Positions 1 to 7,083 of a stretch of 9,695 nucleotides of DNA are shown one piece after another (position 1 is the first letter of the stretch; each line of letters begins with the position of its first letter). The notes under the pieces are model-generated. The model saw nothing but the letters and a program-made list of their open reading frames with translations, was not told the origin of the DNA and did not search any database. The position numbers and the translations under genes were made by a program. Source of the stretch: JALZAQ01 sp038253885. Its GTDB lineage: Bacteria > Gemmatimonadota > Gemmatimonadetes > Gemmatimonadales > Gemmatimonadaceae. Location: NCBI GenBank assembly GCA_038253885.1, contig JBBSGP010000078.1:1-9695 (forward strand). Direction: 5' to 3'.

Positions 1-3000
1 GCTCGGCCGGGAGCGAGATACGAAACGTGGCACCGGCGCCGGGCGCACTGTGGACGGTAAGCATGCCGCCGTGGGTCTGCACGATGCCGTAGCTCACGCT
101 GAGGCCGAGGCCGGTTCCCTGGCCCTCGGGCTTGGTGGTGAAGAACGGCTCGAAGATGCGATGCTGAACGCTGGGCGACATTCCGGGACCGGAGTCGGCC
201 ACCTCGATCACGACGCGGTCGAACTCGTTCCGTGTCGAGAGGGACAGAACACGTGTGTTCGCGCCGGCCAGAGCGTGCTCCGCATTGACAACGAGGTTCA
301 GCAACACCTGCTGTAGCTGGCGGTCGTCGCCCTGCACGCGGTGGAGTGTGGGATCGAAGCGGGTCTCCACGCTGATGCCGACCGAACGGAGGGAGTACGC
401 GCGGAGGCGCAGCGTCTGATCGATCAGATCGCTGATATCGATCGACACGATCCGCGGACCTGTTTTCCGAGCGAACGTCAACAGATCGCGGATGACGGCG
501 GCCGCCCGATCGGCCTCGCGGCGGATGAGCCCGACGGCTTCACGCTGGTCGGTGGAGAGTTCATCCTCCTGGAGGATCTGCGACATCGCCGAGATGCCGG
601 CCAGCGGGTTGTTCACCTCGTGCGCGACGCCGGCCACCAGCTCCCCGAGCGCCGCCAGCCGCTCGGTCTGACGATGCTGCTCGGCGAGGCGGCGCTCGTC
701 GGTGAGGTTGCGAACTGTCGCGACGGTGCCCACGAGCTCGGCGCCCTGGCGGATCGGGCTCAGAATCACCCAGGCCGGGAACTCGCTGCCGTCCCGGCGA
801 CGCTGGAGCTGCTCGCCGGGCCGCAGGATATGCTCGAGCGGCTCGTCATGGACAGTGCCACTCGGAGACGACGAGGCCTCGATCGCCAGCCGGCGGGCGG
901 GCAGGCCGATCAGCTCGGCCAACGAGTACTGGTACTCGCGCAGCGCCGCGCCGTTCGCGTAGTGGATTGTCGCATTGGGAGCGAAGACGAACACCGGCTG
1001 CTCGAGCGTTTCGAGGGCACTGGCGAGCTCCCGCTGCCGCCCGTGCTGCCGTCGCTCTTCCTCACGGAGGAGGAGGGTGTCCAGAGCCAGAGCAACAGGG
1101 GCGGCGAGGCGGCGGAGCGTCGCGATGTCGCGAACGCCGCTGCGGGCCGACACGTCCGGGACGATCTGGAGCGCCCCGATGACGCGATCGCCGGACGTGA
1201 GCGGAACCACGACCTCGGGATTGCAGGACGCGCCCGATACAGGCTCGCTGCGAATCTCGACGATCGTGTCGCGCTCCGGCGAGTCGTAGGACGGCGGACT
1301 GACCGCGCGCAGACTCCCTGGCGTGAAGCGCGGGCGCGTTCCGATCAGGTGCGAGGAGCAGCCATGGGCGGCGGCGATCCGGAGCGCCGTGCCATCGGCG
1401 TGCATCACGATCAGTGCCGTTCCGGCTGCCTGGACCACGCCCTCGACCACATCGAGCAGCTCAGAGGCCACCTCATCGACGGTCGCGGCACGCAACGCCA
1501 GCCGGGCGATCGCGGCCGCCGCCTCCGCCTGCTCGCGCTCGCGCCGCTCCGCCGCGAAGGCGTGAGCGCGAGAGATGGCGGTGCCTGCTTGCCGGGCGAT
1601 CATCATGACAAGGTCGAGGTCGTCCCAGTCGTAGGCGTCGTGCCGGTAGGATTGTGCCTGCATCACTCCGAGCACTTTGTCGCCGTGGACGATGGGCGCG
1701 CTCATCACCACCGCGATCGCTCGCGGATGGTCGGCGTGGTGCATCTGGCCGGTCCAGCCCATCCGGGAGCGCGCGGTGATGTTGGGCTCGCCGGTGCGAA
1801 AGGCCTGGCTGGTCATCCCGTTCGCCAGCGGAAAGCGAGGCAGCTCGGCCACTGGCACCGGTAGCGTGTCGTTGATGACGTATTCTGGAACGAACTCGGC
1901 CTCCTGGTCATCGTAGCTGAGCAGCGCGAAGCAGGGGGAGTCGACGACGGACGCTACCGCCTTGTAGATCTCGGCGTAGACCTCGAGCGGCGACATGGCC
2001 GCAGATATCGCCTGCTGAACTTGCGCCACCGCACGGAGACGACCGGCGCGGCGCTCCAGGTCCGCGAACAGCGACGCGTTCCGCATCGCCACCGCGACGT
2101 GGGTCGCGAAGTCGATCAGGAGGCTCTGTTGCTCCGGCTCGAACAGCTGGGTGGTCAGGTAACGCAACGACAGCAGGCCGCGCGGGCCTCCTTCGCTGAT
2201 CAGTGGGAGGAGGGCGATCGACACGACTCCCTCGTCGTGGAGCAGCTGCATCGGCTGCTCATCGCCGAACTGTCGGATGTCGCCGCGAAAAACCGCCATG
2301 CCGGTACGCACCGCCTCGCCCCACGCCGTGTCCCAGAACGTCTCTACCATGAGTGGGGTGATCGGTGTCCCGGCTCCCATGGAGAAGGGAAGATCGACCG
2401 CGCGCGTCACTGGGTCAGCGAGATAGACGCCGACTCCGTCGGCGCGGAGAGATGTGCGAGCCATCCGCCCGATATCGGCGTAGGTGGCTTCTGGCGTGAC
2501 GTTCATCGCCAGGCTGCGCGCCGACGTCGCGAGGATGCTGGCATGCCGCATCGTGCGCAGCGAGGCGCGGTAGAGGCGCGCATTCTCGATCGCGATCGAG
2601 GCGTGGCTCGCGAGCGCTCCGAGAAGTGCCTCGTCCTGCGCGTTGAAGTCGCCGGAGTCCTTTCCGAACACCACGATTGCCCCGATCGCGCCGCCGGCCG
2701 CGACGAGAGGGACGGCGAGGGCGTTCGGGCGCTCCGCCGTCACCTGCTGAGCTCCCAGTGGCCACCGGTTGCGCTGGGCATGGAGATCGGAGATCCGCAC
2801 CGGACGCATGGTCCGCATGCACTCGGAGGCGAAAGCGGACTGGAGCGGGACACGCCGCCCCACGGCACCTTCGGTCAGGCCGGAGCCCGCGACGACGACG
2901 AATTCGCTGCCCTCGATCATGCCGAGTCCCGCACCGCGAGCGCCGAGCAGCTCGGCGGCGTGGCGAGCGATGAGCGAAAAAACCTGATCCGTCTCGAGCG

Positions 3001-3679
3001 AGCGATTGATCTCCTGGACAATGTCCTCAAGCGCCTTGGCCTCCCGCGCGCTCCGCTCCGCACGGTGCAACAGCTGGGCGTTGCGAACGGCGACCGCTCC
3101 GTGATCGGCGAGACGCTGGAGCAAGCTGCCCTCGGCGGGGGTGAACTCCCCCCGCGCGCTGTTGATCGCCAGGAGCACACCGACGGCGCCGTCCTTGACG
3201 ATCATCGGGGCGGTCGCGAGCTGGCGGACACCGAACTCCTCGATCAATTGCGGATCGCCGCGATTGTCCGCCGACACGTTGTTGGAGATCACGGCAAGGC
3301 GGGTCTCGATCGCGACGCGGGCCAGGGAGCCCGTCGTGGCGCGCGTGGTCCCGGAGAGGGGGGCCATGGTTCCCCACGCGGCGTGGAATCGAAAGACCTC
3401 GTCCTCGATCAGTTGGGCGACGCAGGCTCCCTCGGCAGAGAGGAGGGAAGCGGTGCGCTCGGTGAGGAGGAGCAGCGCCTGTGGCAAGTCCCGGGTCGCG
3501 CCCGCGAGCGCGCGAGCGATCTCGGCGACCGCCTCGCTCTCCTCGCGGCGCGCGACGGCGTCCTCGAGCAGCGAATCGCGGGAGGGTGCGGTCGCCGAGG
3601 GGGGGGGGAGGGAGGGAGCGTCATGGATCGCGACATTCGGTCCCACGTCGCCCGCAGCCCGTCGCCGACTAGTCGGCAT
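1..3679 (-). CDS. Multi-GAF/PAS sensor histidine kinase (3' end cut by window edge)
   Basis: One uninterrupted minus-strand frame of 1226 codons from an ATG at 3679 runs off the left edge. No transmembrane stretch is visible, so the protein should be cytoplasmic. Five tandem GAF-like units are readable at about residues 45-200, 202-366, 370-534, 540-707 and 710-870, separated by helical linkers ending in motifs such as IAIENARLY and VAVAMRNASLF. A PAS domain follows (about 889-990), then HisKA with GVAHEVNNPLAG (phospho-acceptor His1020). HATPase_c shows the N box LLNLVVNAEHAL (Asn1132), G1 ADSGPGM (Asp1162), FFTTKPEG, and G2 GTGLGLS near 1190. The HEVNNPL and DRQLQQVLLNLVVNA motifs fit the HPK4 type. 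The frame ends on FRISLPAE, typical of the domain's last strand, so few residues are probably missing unless a receiver domain follows. The ATG is the first in frame; no good Shine-Dalgarno precedes it. Ligands and the partner regulator are unknown. mqnD lies 130 nt upstream on the same strand. Confidence 0.93.
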   Translation of the reverse strand, partial: MPTSRRRAAGDVGPNVAIHDAPSLPPPSATAPSRDSLLEDAVARREESEAVAEIARALAGATRDLPQALLLLTERTASLLSAEGACVAQLIEDEVFRFHAAWGTMAPLSGTTRATTGSLARVAIETRLAVISNNVSADNRGDPQLIEEFGVRQLATAPMIVKDGAVGVLLAINSARGEFTPAEGSLLQRLADHGAVAVRNAQLLHRAERSAREAKALEDIVQEINRSLETDQVFSLIARHAAELLGARGAGLGMIEGSEFVVVAGSGLTEGAVGRRVPLQSAFASECMRTMRPVRISDLHAQRNRWPLGAQQVTAERPNALAVPLVAAGGAIGAIVVFGKDSGDFNAQDEALLGALASHASIAIENARLYRASLRTMRHASILATSARSLAMNVTPEATYADIGRMARTSLRADGVGVYLADPVTRAVDLPFSMGAGTPITPLMVETFWDTAWGEAVRTGMAVFRGDIRQFGDEQPMQLLHDEGVVSIALLPLISEGGPRGLLSLRYLTTQLFEPEQQSLLIDFATHVAVAMRNASLFADLERRAGRLRAVAQVQQAISAAMSPLEVYAEIYKAVASVVDSPCFALLSYDDQEAEFVPEYVINDTLPVPVAELPRFPLANGMTSQAFRTGEPNITARSRMGWTGQMHHADHPRAIAVVMSAPIVHGDKVLGVMQAQSYRHDAYDWDDLDLVMMIARQAGTAISRAHAFAAERREREQAEAAAAIARLALRAATVDEVASELLDVVEGVVQAAGTALIVMHADGTALRIAAAHGCSSHLIGTRPRFTPGSLRAVSPPSYDSPERDTIVEIRSEPVSGASCNPEVVVPLTSGDRVIGALQIVPDVSARSGVRDIATLRRLAAPVALALDTLLLREEERRQHGRQRELASALETLEQPVFVFAPNATIHYANGAALREYQYSLAELIGLPARRLAIEASSSPSGTVHDEPLEHILRPGEQLQRRRDGSEFPAWVILSPIRQGAELVGTVATVRNLTDERRLAEQHRQTERLAALGELVAGVAHEVNNPLAGISAMSQILQEDELSTDQREAVGLIRREADRAAAVIRDLLTFARKTGPRIVSIDISDLIDQTLRLRAYSLRSVGISVETRFDPTLHRVQGDDRQLQQVLLNLVVNAEHALAGANTRVLSLSTRNEFDRVVIEVADSGPGMSPSVQHRIFEPFFTTKPEGQGTGLGLSVSYGIVQTHGGMLTVHSAPGAGATFRISLPAE
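3599..3616. repeat. G10 homopolymer with G-quadruplex pattern inside the kinase gene
   Basis: The plus strand has ten consecutive G (3599-3608), then A, GGG, A, GGG. On the coding (minus) strand this is C10, encoding Pro25-Pro27 of the histidine kinase in a low-complexity linker before the first GAF domain. It is the longest mononucleotide run in the window; the next I noticed is seven G near 5522. The pattern of four or more G runs with single-base loops meets the usual G-quadruplex rule on the template strand. Slippage here would change the kinase reading frame. Confidence 0.85.
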
Positions 3680-3809
3680 GGGAAGCGTGGGGGTGTCTGG
3701 GAGTGCCGCGAGAGAGCATGACCGGCCACGCAGGAGCGAGAGGAAAAGGCGGTGGCATCGTCTGGGCGCCTCAGTGCAAAGACGCGCTATCTGGCGGCAC
3801 TGTCACGCA

Positions 3810-4655
3810 TCAATCCGCCACGAATTCCACTCGCACCGGACCGGGGATGATGCCGTTGGCGATGCCGCGCTCGAGCAGAGTGCGCACGGCCAGTCTCCCG
3901 CGCTCGCCGTAATCGAGAGTCCAGTCGTTGACGTACATGCCCACGAAGGTATCGGCCTTGCTCCGGTCGAGACCGCGGGCGAACCGGATTGCGTGGTCCA
4001 GCGCGTCGACACGATGGTCGAGTGCAAACGCGATGCTGGCGCGTAAATGGCGTGACACAGTCTTGATAAGTCCATCGCCAATGTCCTTTCGGATGACGTT
4101 GCCTCCGAGCGGCAGGGGCAGCCCCGTCTCCTCGAACCACCACTCGCCCATGTCAGCGACCAGGTGGAGACCCCCCTCGCCGAAAGTCAGCTGCCCTTCG
4201 TGGATCAGCAGACCCATGTCCGCCTCGCCTCGCTGGACCGAGGCCTCGATCTGGTCAAACGGTGTGGCCACGGCCTCGAAATCCGGCTCATAGAGCCGGA
4301 GCGCGAGATAAGCGGTGGTGAGCGGGCCGGGAATCGCGATACGCTTTCCGCGCACGTCCACCCGCGACAGAGGCTCCCGAGCGACCAGCCGCGGACCGTA
4401 GCGGTCTCCCATCGAGGAGCCGTGCGGAAGCAGAGCGTACCGCTCCGTGAGATACGCGTAGGCGTGGATCGAGACGGCCGAAACCTCCAGCTCGGCGCGC
4501 ATCGCGCGCTGGTTCAGCGTCTCGATGTCCTGCAGCTCGTGCACGTAGCGGATGGGGCCGGTATCGATCTTTCCCTCCGCCAGCGCGTAGAACATGAAAG
4601 CGTCGTCGGAGTCGGGACTGTGGGCGACGTGGATGGTGCGCGTGGCAGAGGTCAT
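3810..4655 (-). CDS. mqnD: 1,4-dihydroxy-6-naphthoate synthase MqnD (futalosine menaquinone pathway)
   Basis: This 281-residue protein matches the MqnD family in length and motifs. MqnD converts cyclic dehypoxanthinyl futalosine to 1,4-dihydroxy-6-naphthoate in the cytoplasm during menaquinone synthesis by the futalosine route. Visible family marks are HSPDSDDAFMFYAL near the N-terminus (11-25), DIETLNQRA (43-51), a TTAYLALRLY segment (113-122), GLLIHEGQLTF (148-158) and EETGLPLPLGG (175-185). His152 aligns with the histidine proposed as the catalytic base of Thermus MqnD (His145). The fold is a periplasmic-binding-protein-like pair of lobes, used here as an enzyme. The start at 4655 is chosen because homology begins within ten residues; the frame stays open upstream, but that part overlaps the preceding gene and is low complexity. 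It lies 19 nt after the zinc-ribbon gene, so co-transcription is likely. No other mqn gene is in the window. MqnA is a paralogue, but the motifs favour MqnD. Confidence 0.92.
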   Translation of the reverse strand: MTSATRTIHVAHSPDSDDAFMFYALAEGKIDTGPIRYVHELQDIETLNQRAMRAELEVSAVSIHAYAYLTERYALLPHGSSMGDRYGPRLVAREPLSRVDVRGKRIAIPGPLTTAYLALRLYEPDFEAVATPFDQIEASVQRGEADMGLLIHEGQLTFGEGGLHLVADMGEWWFEETGLPLPLGGNVIRKDIGDGLIKTVSRHLRASIAFALDHRVDALDHAIRFARGLDRSKADTFVGMYVNDWTLDYGERGRLAVRTLLERGIANGIIPGPVRVEFVAD

Positions 4656-4674
4656 TCGATGGGGAGAGAGGACG

Positions 4675-5571
4675 TCAGCGTGCGTCACGGCGGCGGAGCT
4701 GGGCGAGGGTGCTGTCGATGTCGGCCTGGTGCCTCTGGTACTCCGGAAATGCCCGCGCGCGCTCGGCTGGCGCGTCGGTGCGGAAGCGCGCCTCGAAGCC
4801 TCGCGCCCGGTTCTCGTCTCCGCTCGCCCGTGCCGCCGTGGCGGCGAGGATGAGGCCGAGCAGGTGATGAGAGTTCTGCTTGAGGATCGAATCCGCCTCG
4901 GCGGAGCCCAGCTGGGGAACGCCGCCGACGACCGCGATGCGGCCGAGGTCGTAGCGGATGTCGGCATCGCGCTCCGGGATCTCCTGATAGACCGCCATCG
5001 CCATCTGCGAGAAGAACCGCGCGCTGTCGGTCTTTCCCTCGCCCTCGAGACGCATGATGCGGTCGAACAGCCTGTCAGCCTGCTCGCGCGGTGTCATGGA
5101 CGAGATGTCCCGCGGCCGGACGCCGGCGGTGGGTGGTGAAACGCCTCGATCATCGAGCCCGGCTTGAGGGAGCGCGTTCTGTGGGGCGTCCACCACCTGA
5201 CTGGAGCGACCTCCGATGCGCTGTCCGGCCACGAGCGCGATCAGCGCGGCCAGGGCAATGGCGGCAACGGCCCAGGGAAGGACACCGGCCAGACCGCGGT
5301 CGGGTGGCGGCCCATCTCCCCGCCAGCCTCCCGACAGAGAGACGGCAGCTCCCCCCACCGCGGCGCTCCCACAGCGGTGGCAGAATTTTGCGCCCGGTGT
5401 GAGCGCGCTCCCGCACATCGCGCAGACAGCGCCCTCGAGCGGGACGCCGCAGCTCGAGCAGAATCGTCCGGTCGCAGGCGACGAGCATCCCGGACAGAGC
5501 GCCGGCGCGCCCGGCGCAGCGAGGGGGGGAAGCAATGGGGATGCCGAGCTCGGGGGCGGCGGCGATGTCAT
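4675..5571 (-). CDS. Double zinc-ribbon, single-span membrane protein with helical C-terminal domain
   Basis: A 298-residue protein of unknown function. After a Pro/Ser/Ala-rich N-terminus, two zinc ribbons are plain: Cys26, 29, 38 and 41 (CPGC...CSSC), and Cys50, 53, 64 and 67 (CAMC...CHRC). One hydrophobic helix follows at about 98-117 (AVAAIALAALIALVAG), then a Gln/Pro/Gly-rich spacer. The rest (about 158-298) is alpha-helical and resembles tetratricopeptide repeats. Topology is not proven; cytoplasmic zinc ribbons with the helical domain outside is the usual arrangement for such proteins. I chose the ATG at 5571 because the frame upstream has only a GTG at 5619 and translates to non-homologous-looking sequence. 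No Shine-Dalgarno is present, but a -10-like box sits 7 nt upstream. It is first in line before mqnD, yet nothing visible ties it to menaquinone chemistry. Existence as a gene is secure; the role is not. Confidence 0.85.
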   Translation of the reverse strand: MTSPPPPSSASPLLPPLAAPGAPALCPGCSSPATGRFCSSCGVPLEGAVCAMCGSALTPGAKFCHRCGSAAVGGAAVSLSGGWRGDGPPPDRGLAGVLPWAVAAIALAALIALVAGQRIGGRSSQVVDAPQNALPQAGLDDRGVSPPTAGVRPRDISSMTPREQADRLFDRIMRLEGEGKTDSARFFSQMAMAVYQEIPERDADIRYDLGRIAVVGGVPQLGSAEADSILKQNSHHLLGLILAATAARASGDENRARGFEARFRTDAPAERARAFPEYQRHQADIDSTLAQLRRRDAR

Positions 5572-5578
5572 AGCGGGG

Positions 5579-5584
5579 AATCTA
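5579..5584 (-). promoter_or_regulatory. Candidate -10 box for a leaderless transcript of the zinc-ribbon gene
   Basis: Read on the minus strand, TAGATT (TAnnnT type, 4 of 6 matches to TATAAT) ends 7 nt before the ATG at 5571. That spacing would place the transcription start at or next to the A of ATG. The gene lacks a Shine-Dalgarno sequence, which agrees with a leaderless mRNA. No convincing -35 box is seen 16-18 nt upstream. This is inference from spacing only. Confidence 0.35.
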
Positions 5585-5621
5585 CATTCGATCGGAACGC
5601 ATCGCAGTGCGCTCTTCACCG

Positions 5622-5651
5622 TTGACAGTGTCGTTCAGAACCGTCTAGGTT
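5622..5651 (+). promoter_or_regulatory. Candidate housekeeping-sigma promoter of glnA
   Basis: A perfect -35 hexamer TTGACA (5622-5627) is followed after 18 nt by TAGGTT (5646-5651), a 3-of-6 match to TATAAT of the TAnnnT kind common in GC-rich genomes. Transcription would start near 5658, giving a leader of about 50 nt before the GTG of glnA. Position, orientation and the exact -35 support the call; the -10 is weak. No sigma-54 type GG-N10-GC element stands out here. Confidence 0.5.
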
Positions 5652-5652
5652 C
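5638..5652. promoter_or_regulatory. Inverted repeat over the glnA -10 box (possible operator)
   Basis: GAACC (5638-5642) and GGTTC (5648-5652) form perfect 5-bp arms around a 5-nt spacer and cover the proposed -10 hexamer of glnA. A second small palindrome, GACA-G-TGTC (5624-5632), overlaps the -35. The placement is what a repressor site would need. It does not match the TGTNA-N7-TNACA GlnR/TnrA site of Bacillus. Short repeats arise by chance, so this stays tentative. Confidence 0.3.
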
Positions 5653-5698
5653 GGAGCCGCCGTAGGACGTCGCGTGCGCCGGACCATGCCGCCTCATC

Positions 5699-5703
5699 GA
5701 GGG
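5699..5703 (+). promoter_or_regulatory. Shine-Dalgarno that fixes the GTG start of glnA
   Basis: GAGGG lies 5 nt before the GTG at 5708-5710. The nearest upstream ATG (5686) is in another frame, and no in-frame ATG or GTG occurs between the promoter and 5708. The GTG is therefore the best start. Confidence 0.6.
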
Positions 5704-5707
5704 ATTC

Positions 5708-7072
5708 GTGGGCTCAAAAGACCGTGCGCTCTTGCCCGACCTCAAAGGGGCATCCCGGAGCGACATCCTCGATCTCGCCAAGCGGCACGACGTCCGCTTT
5801 CTGCGTCTCCAGTTCACCGATATCCTCGGCATCAACAAGAACGTCGAGGTGCCGCGGTCGCAGTTCCAGAAGGCGCTGGACGGCGACATCATGTTCGACG
5901 GCTCGTCGATCGAGGGGTTCGTGCGCATCGAGGAATCGGACATGCTCCTCGCTCCCGACCTCTCGACCTTCCAGATCTATCCATGGGGAGAGCCGGACAG
6001 CCGGGTGGCCCGTCTCATCTGCGACATCAACACGCCCGACGGCGAACCCTTTCCCGGCGATCCCCGGGGAGTGCTCAAGCGGCAGATCGCCCGCGCCGCC
6101 GCGCTCGGCTTCTCGATGAACGCCGGCATGGAAGCCGAGTTCTTCATGTTCAAGCCAGAGGCGGACGGGGGCGCGAGCACCGTCACCCACGACGTCGGGG
6201 CCTACTTCGATCTCGCCCCGGTTGACCTGGGTGAGGACGCACGCCGAGCGATCGTCGACGTCCTCGAGCAGATGGGCTATGAGGTGGAGGCGGCGCACCA
6301 CGAGGTGGCGCACGGGCAGCACGAGATCGATTTCCGATATGCCGGTGCGCTGGCGACGGCCGACAACATCGCCACCTTCCGCTTCGTGGTGAAGTACGTC
6401 TCGCAGCGCTTCGGGCTGTTCGCGTCGTTCATGCCCAAGCCGATCTACGGGCAGAACGGGAGCGGGATGCACACGCACCAGTCGCTCTTCCGGGGAAGCG
6501 AGAACGCGTTCTGGGACAAGACGGCGCAATGGGAGCTGAGCGATGTGGCGCTGCATTACATCGGCGGCCTCCTGCGGCATGCGCGCGGCTACTGCGCGAT
6601 CACGAACCCGCTGGTCAACTCGTACAAGCGTCTGGTGCCGGGCTACGAGGCGCCGGTGAACGTCGCGTGGTCGATGCGGAACCGCTCGCCGATGATCCGC
6701 ATCCCGGATCGCCGCGGGCTGGGTACGCGGGTGGAGCTGCGCATCCCGGACCCGGCGGCGAACCCGTATCTGGCGTTGGCTGTCATGTTGGCCGCCGGGC
6801 TCGACGGCATCGAGACGAAGGCCGATTCGCGGGAGCCGGTGAACACGAACATCTGGGAGATGTCGCACCGGGAAAAGCGCCGCCTGCGGATCGACGACCT
6901 TCCGCACGATCTCGAGGAAGCGTGCGACGAGCTCGAGAAGGACGACGTGATCACGGCGGCGCTGGGCGAGCACATCACCACCAACTTCATCGCGGCCAAG
7001 CGGCAGGAGTGGCGCGAATACATCACGCAGGTCTCGGCGTGGGAGCTGGAGAACTACCTGGCGAAGTACTGA
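5708..7072 (+). CDS. glnA: Glutamine synthetase type I, GSI-alpha class
   Basis: This 454-residue enzyme makes glutamine from glutamate, ammonia and ATP as a cytoplasmic dodecamer. The beta-Grasp N-domain has RLQFTDILG and MFDGSSIEGFVRIEESDM. The catalytic domain shows the metal-binding glutamates in GMEAEFFMF (Glu142, Glu144), HHEVAHGQHEIDF (Glu199, Glu206), NGSGMHTHQSLF (His255), the flap YKRLVPGYEAP (Glu314) and NRSPMIRIP (Arg326). Length and sequence follow the Bacillus-like GSI-alpha class. The adenylylated tyrosine loop (NLYDLPPEE type) of GSI-beta is absent; the equivalent region reads RRLRIDDLPHDLEEA. Control by adenylylation is therefore unlikely. Arg73 in GFVRIEESD matches the Bacillus Arg62 involved in feedback inhibition by glutamine. 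It starts with GTG after a GAGGG ribosome-binding site. A second, type III enzyme gene lies about 1.9 kb downstream on the opposite strand. Confidence 0.97.
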   Translation: MGSKDRALLPDLKGASRSDILDLAKRHDVRFLRLQFTDILGINKNVEVPRSQFQKALDGDIMFDGSSIEGFVRIEESDMLLAPDLSTFQIYPWGEPDSRVARLICDINTPDGEPFPGDPRGVLKRQIARAAALGFSMNAGMEAEFFMFKPEADGGASTVTHDVGAYFDLAPVDLGEDARRAIVDVLEQMGYEVEAAHHEVAHGQHEIDFRYAGALATADNIATFRFVVKYVSQRFGLFASFMPKPIYGQNGSGMHTHQSLFRGSENAFWDKTAQWELSDVALHYIGGLLRHARGYCAITNPLVNSYKRLVPGYEAPVNVAWSMRNRSPMIRIPDRRGLGTRVELRIPDPAANPYLALAVMLAAGLDGIETKADSREPVNTNIWEMSHREKRRLRIDDLPHDLEEACDELEKDDVITAALGEHITTNFIAAKRQEWREYITQVSAWELENYLAKY

Positions 7073-7083
7073 GCTCGCGGCGC

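Noticed and set aside
341..3721. Two long plus-strand open frames (341-1864 and 2021-3721) of more than 500 codons each.
   Set aside because: They lie opposite the histidine kinase, whose frame shows clear GAF, PAS, HisKA and HATPase motifs throughout. The plus-strand products are Arg/Gly/Asp-rich with no recognisable domain, as expected from GC-rich codon bias.
3772..3802. Inverted repeat CAGTGC / GCACTG with a 19-nt loop just after mqnD, as a possible terminator.
   Set aside because: The stem is only 6 bp, the loop is long, and no U run follows on the minus strand. The 130-nt gap before the kinase holds nothing else I can support.
4656..4967. In-frame extension of mqnD to an ATG at 4967.
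   Set aside because: The extra 104 residues are Ser/Arg/Pro-rich, overlap the zinc-ribbon gene, and precede the point where MqnD homology begins.
5714..6973. A 419-codon minus-strand open frame opposite glnA.
   Set aside because: It mirrors glnA codon bias (rich in Arg, Val, His, Asp) and has no motif, while the plus strand encodes an unmistakable glutamine synthetase.
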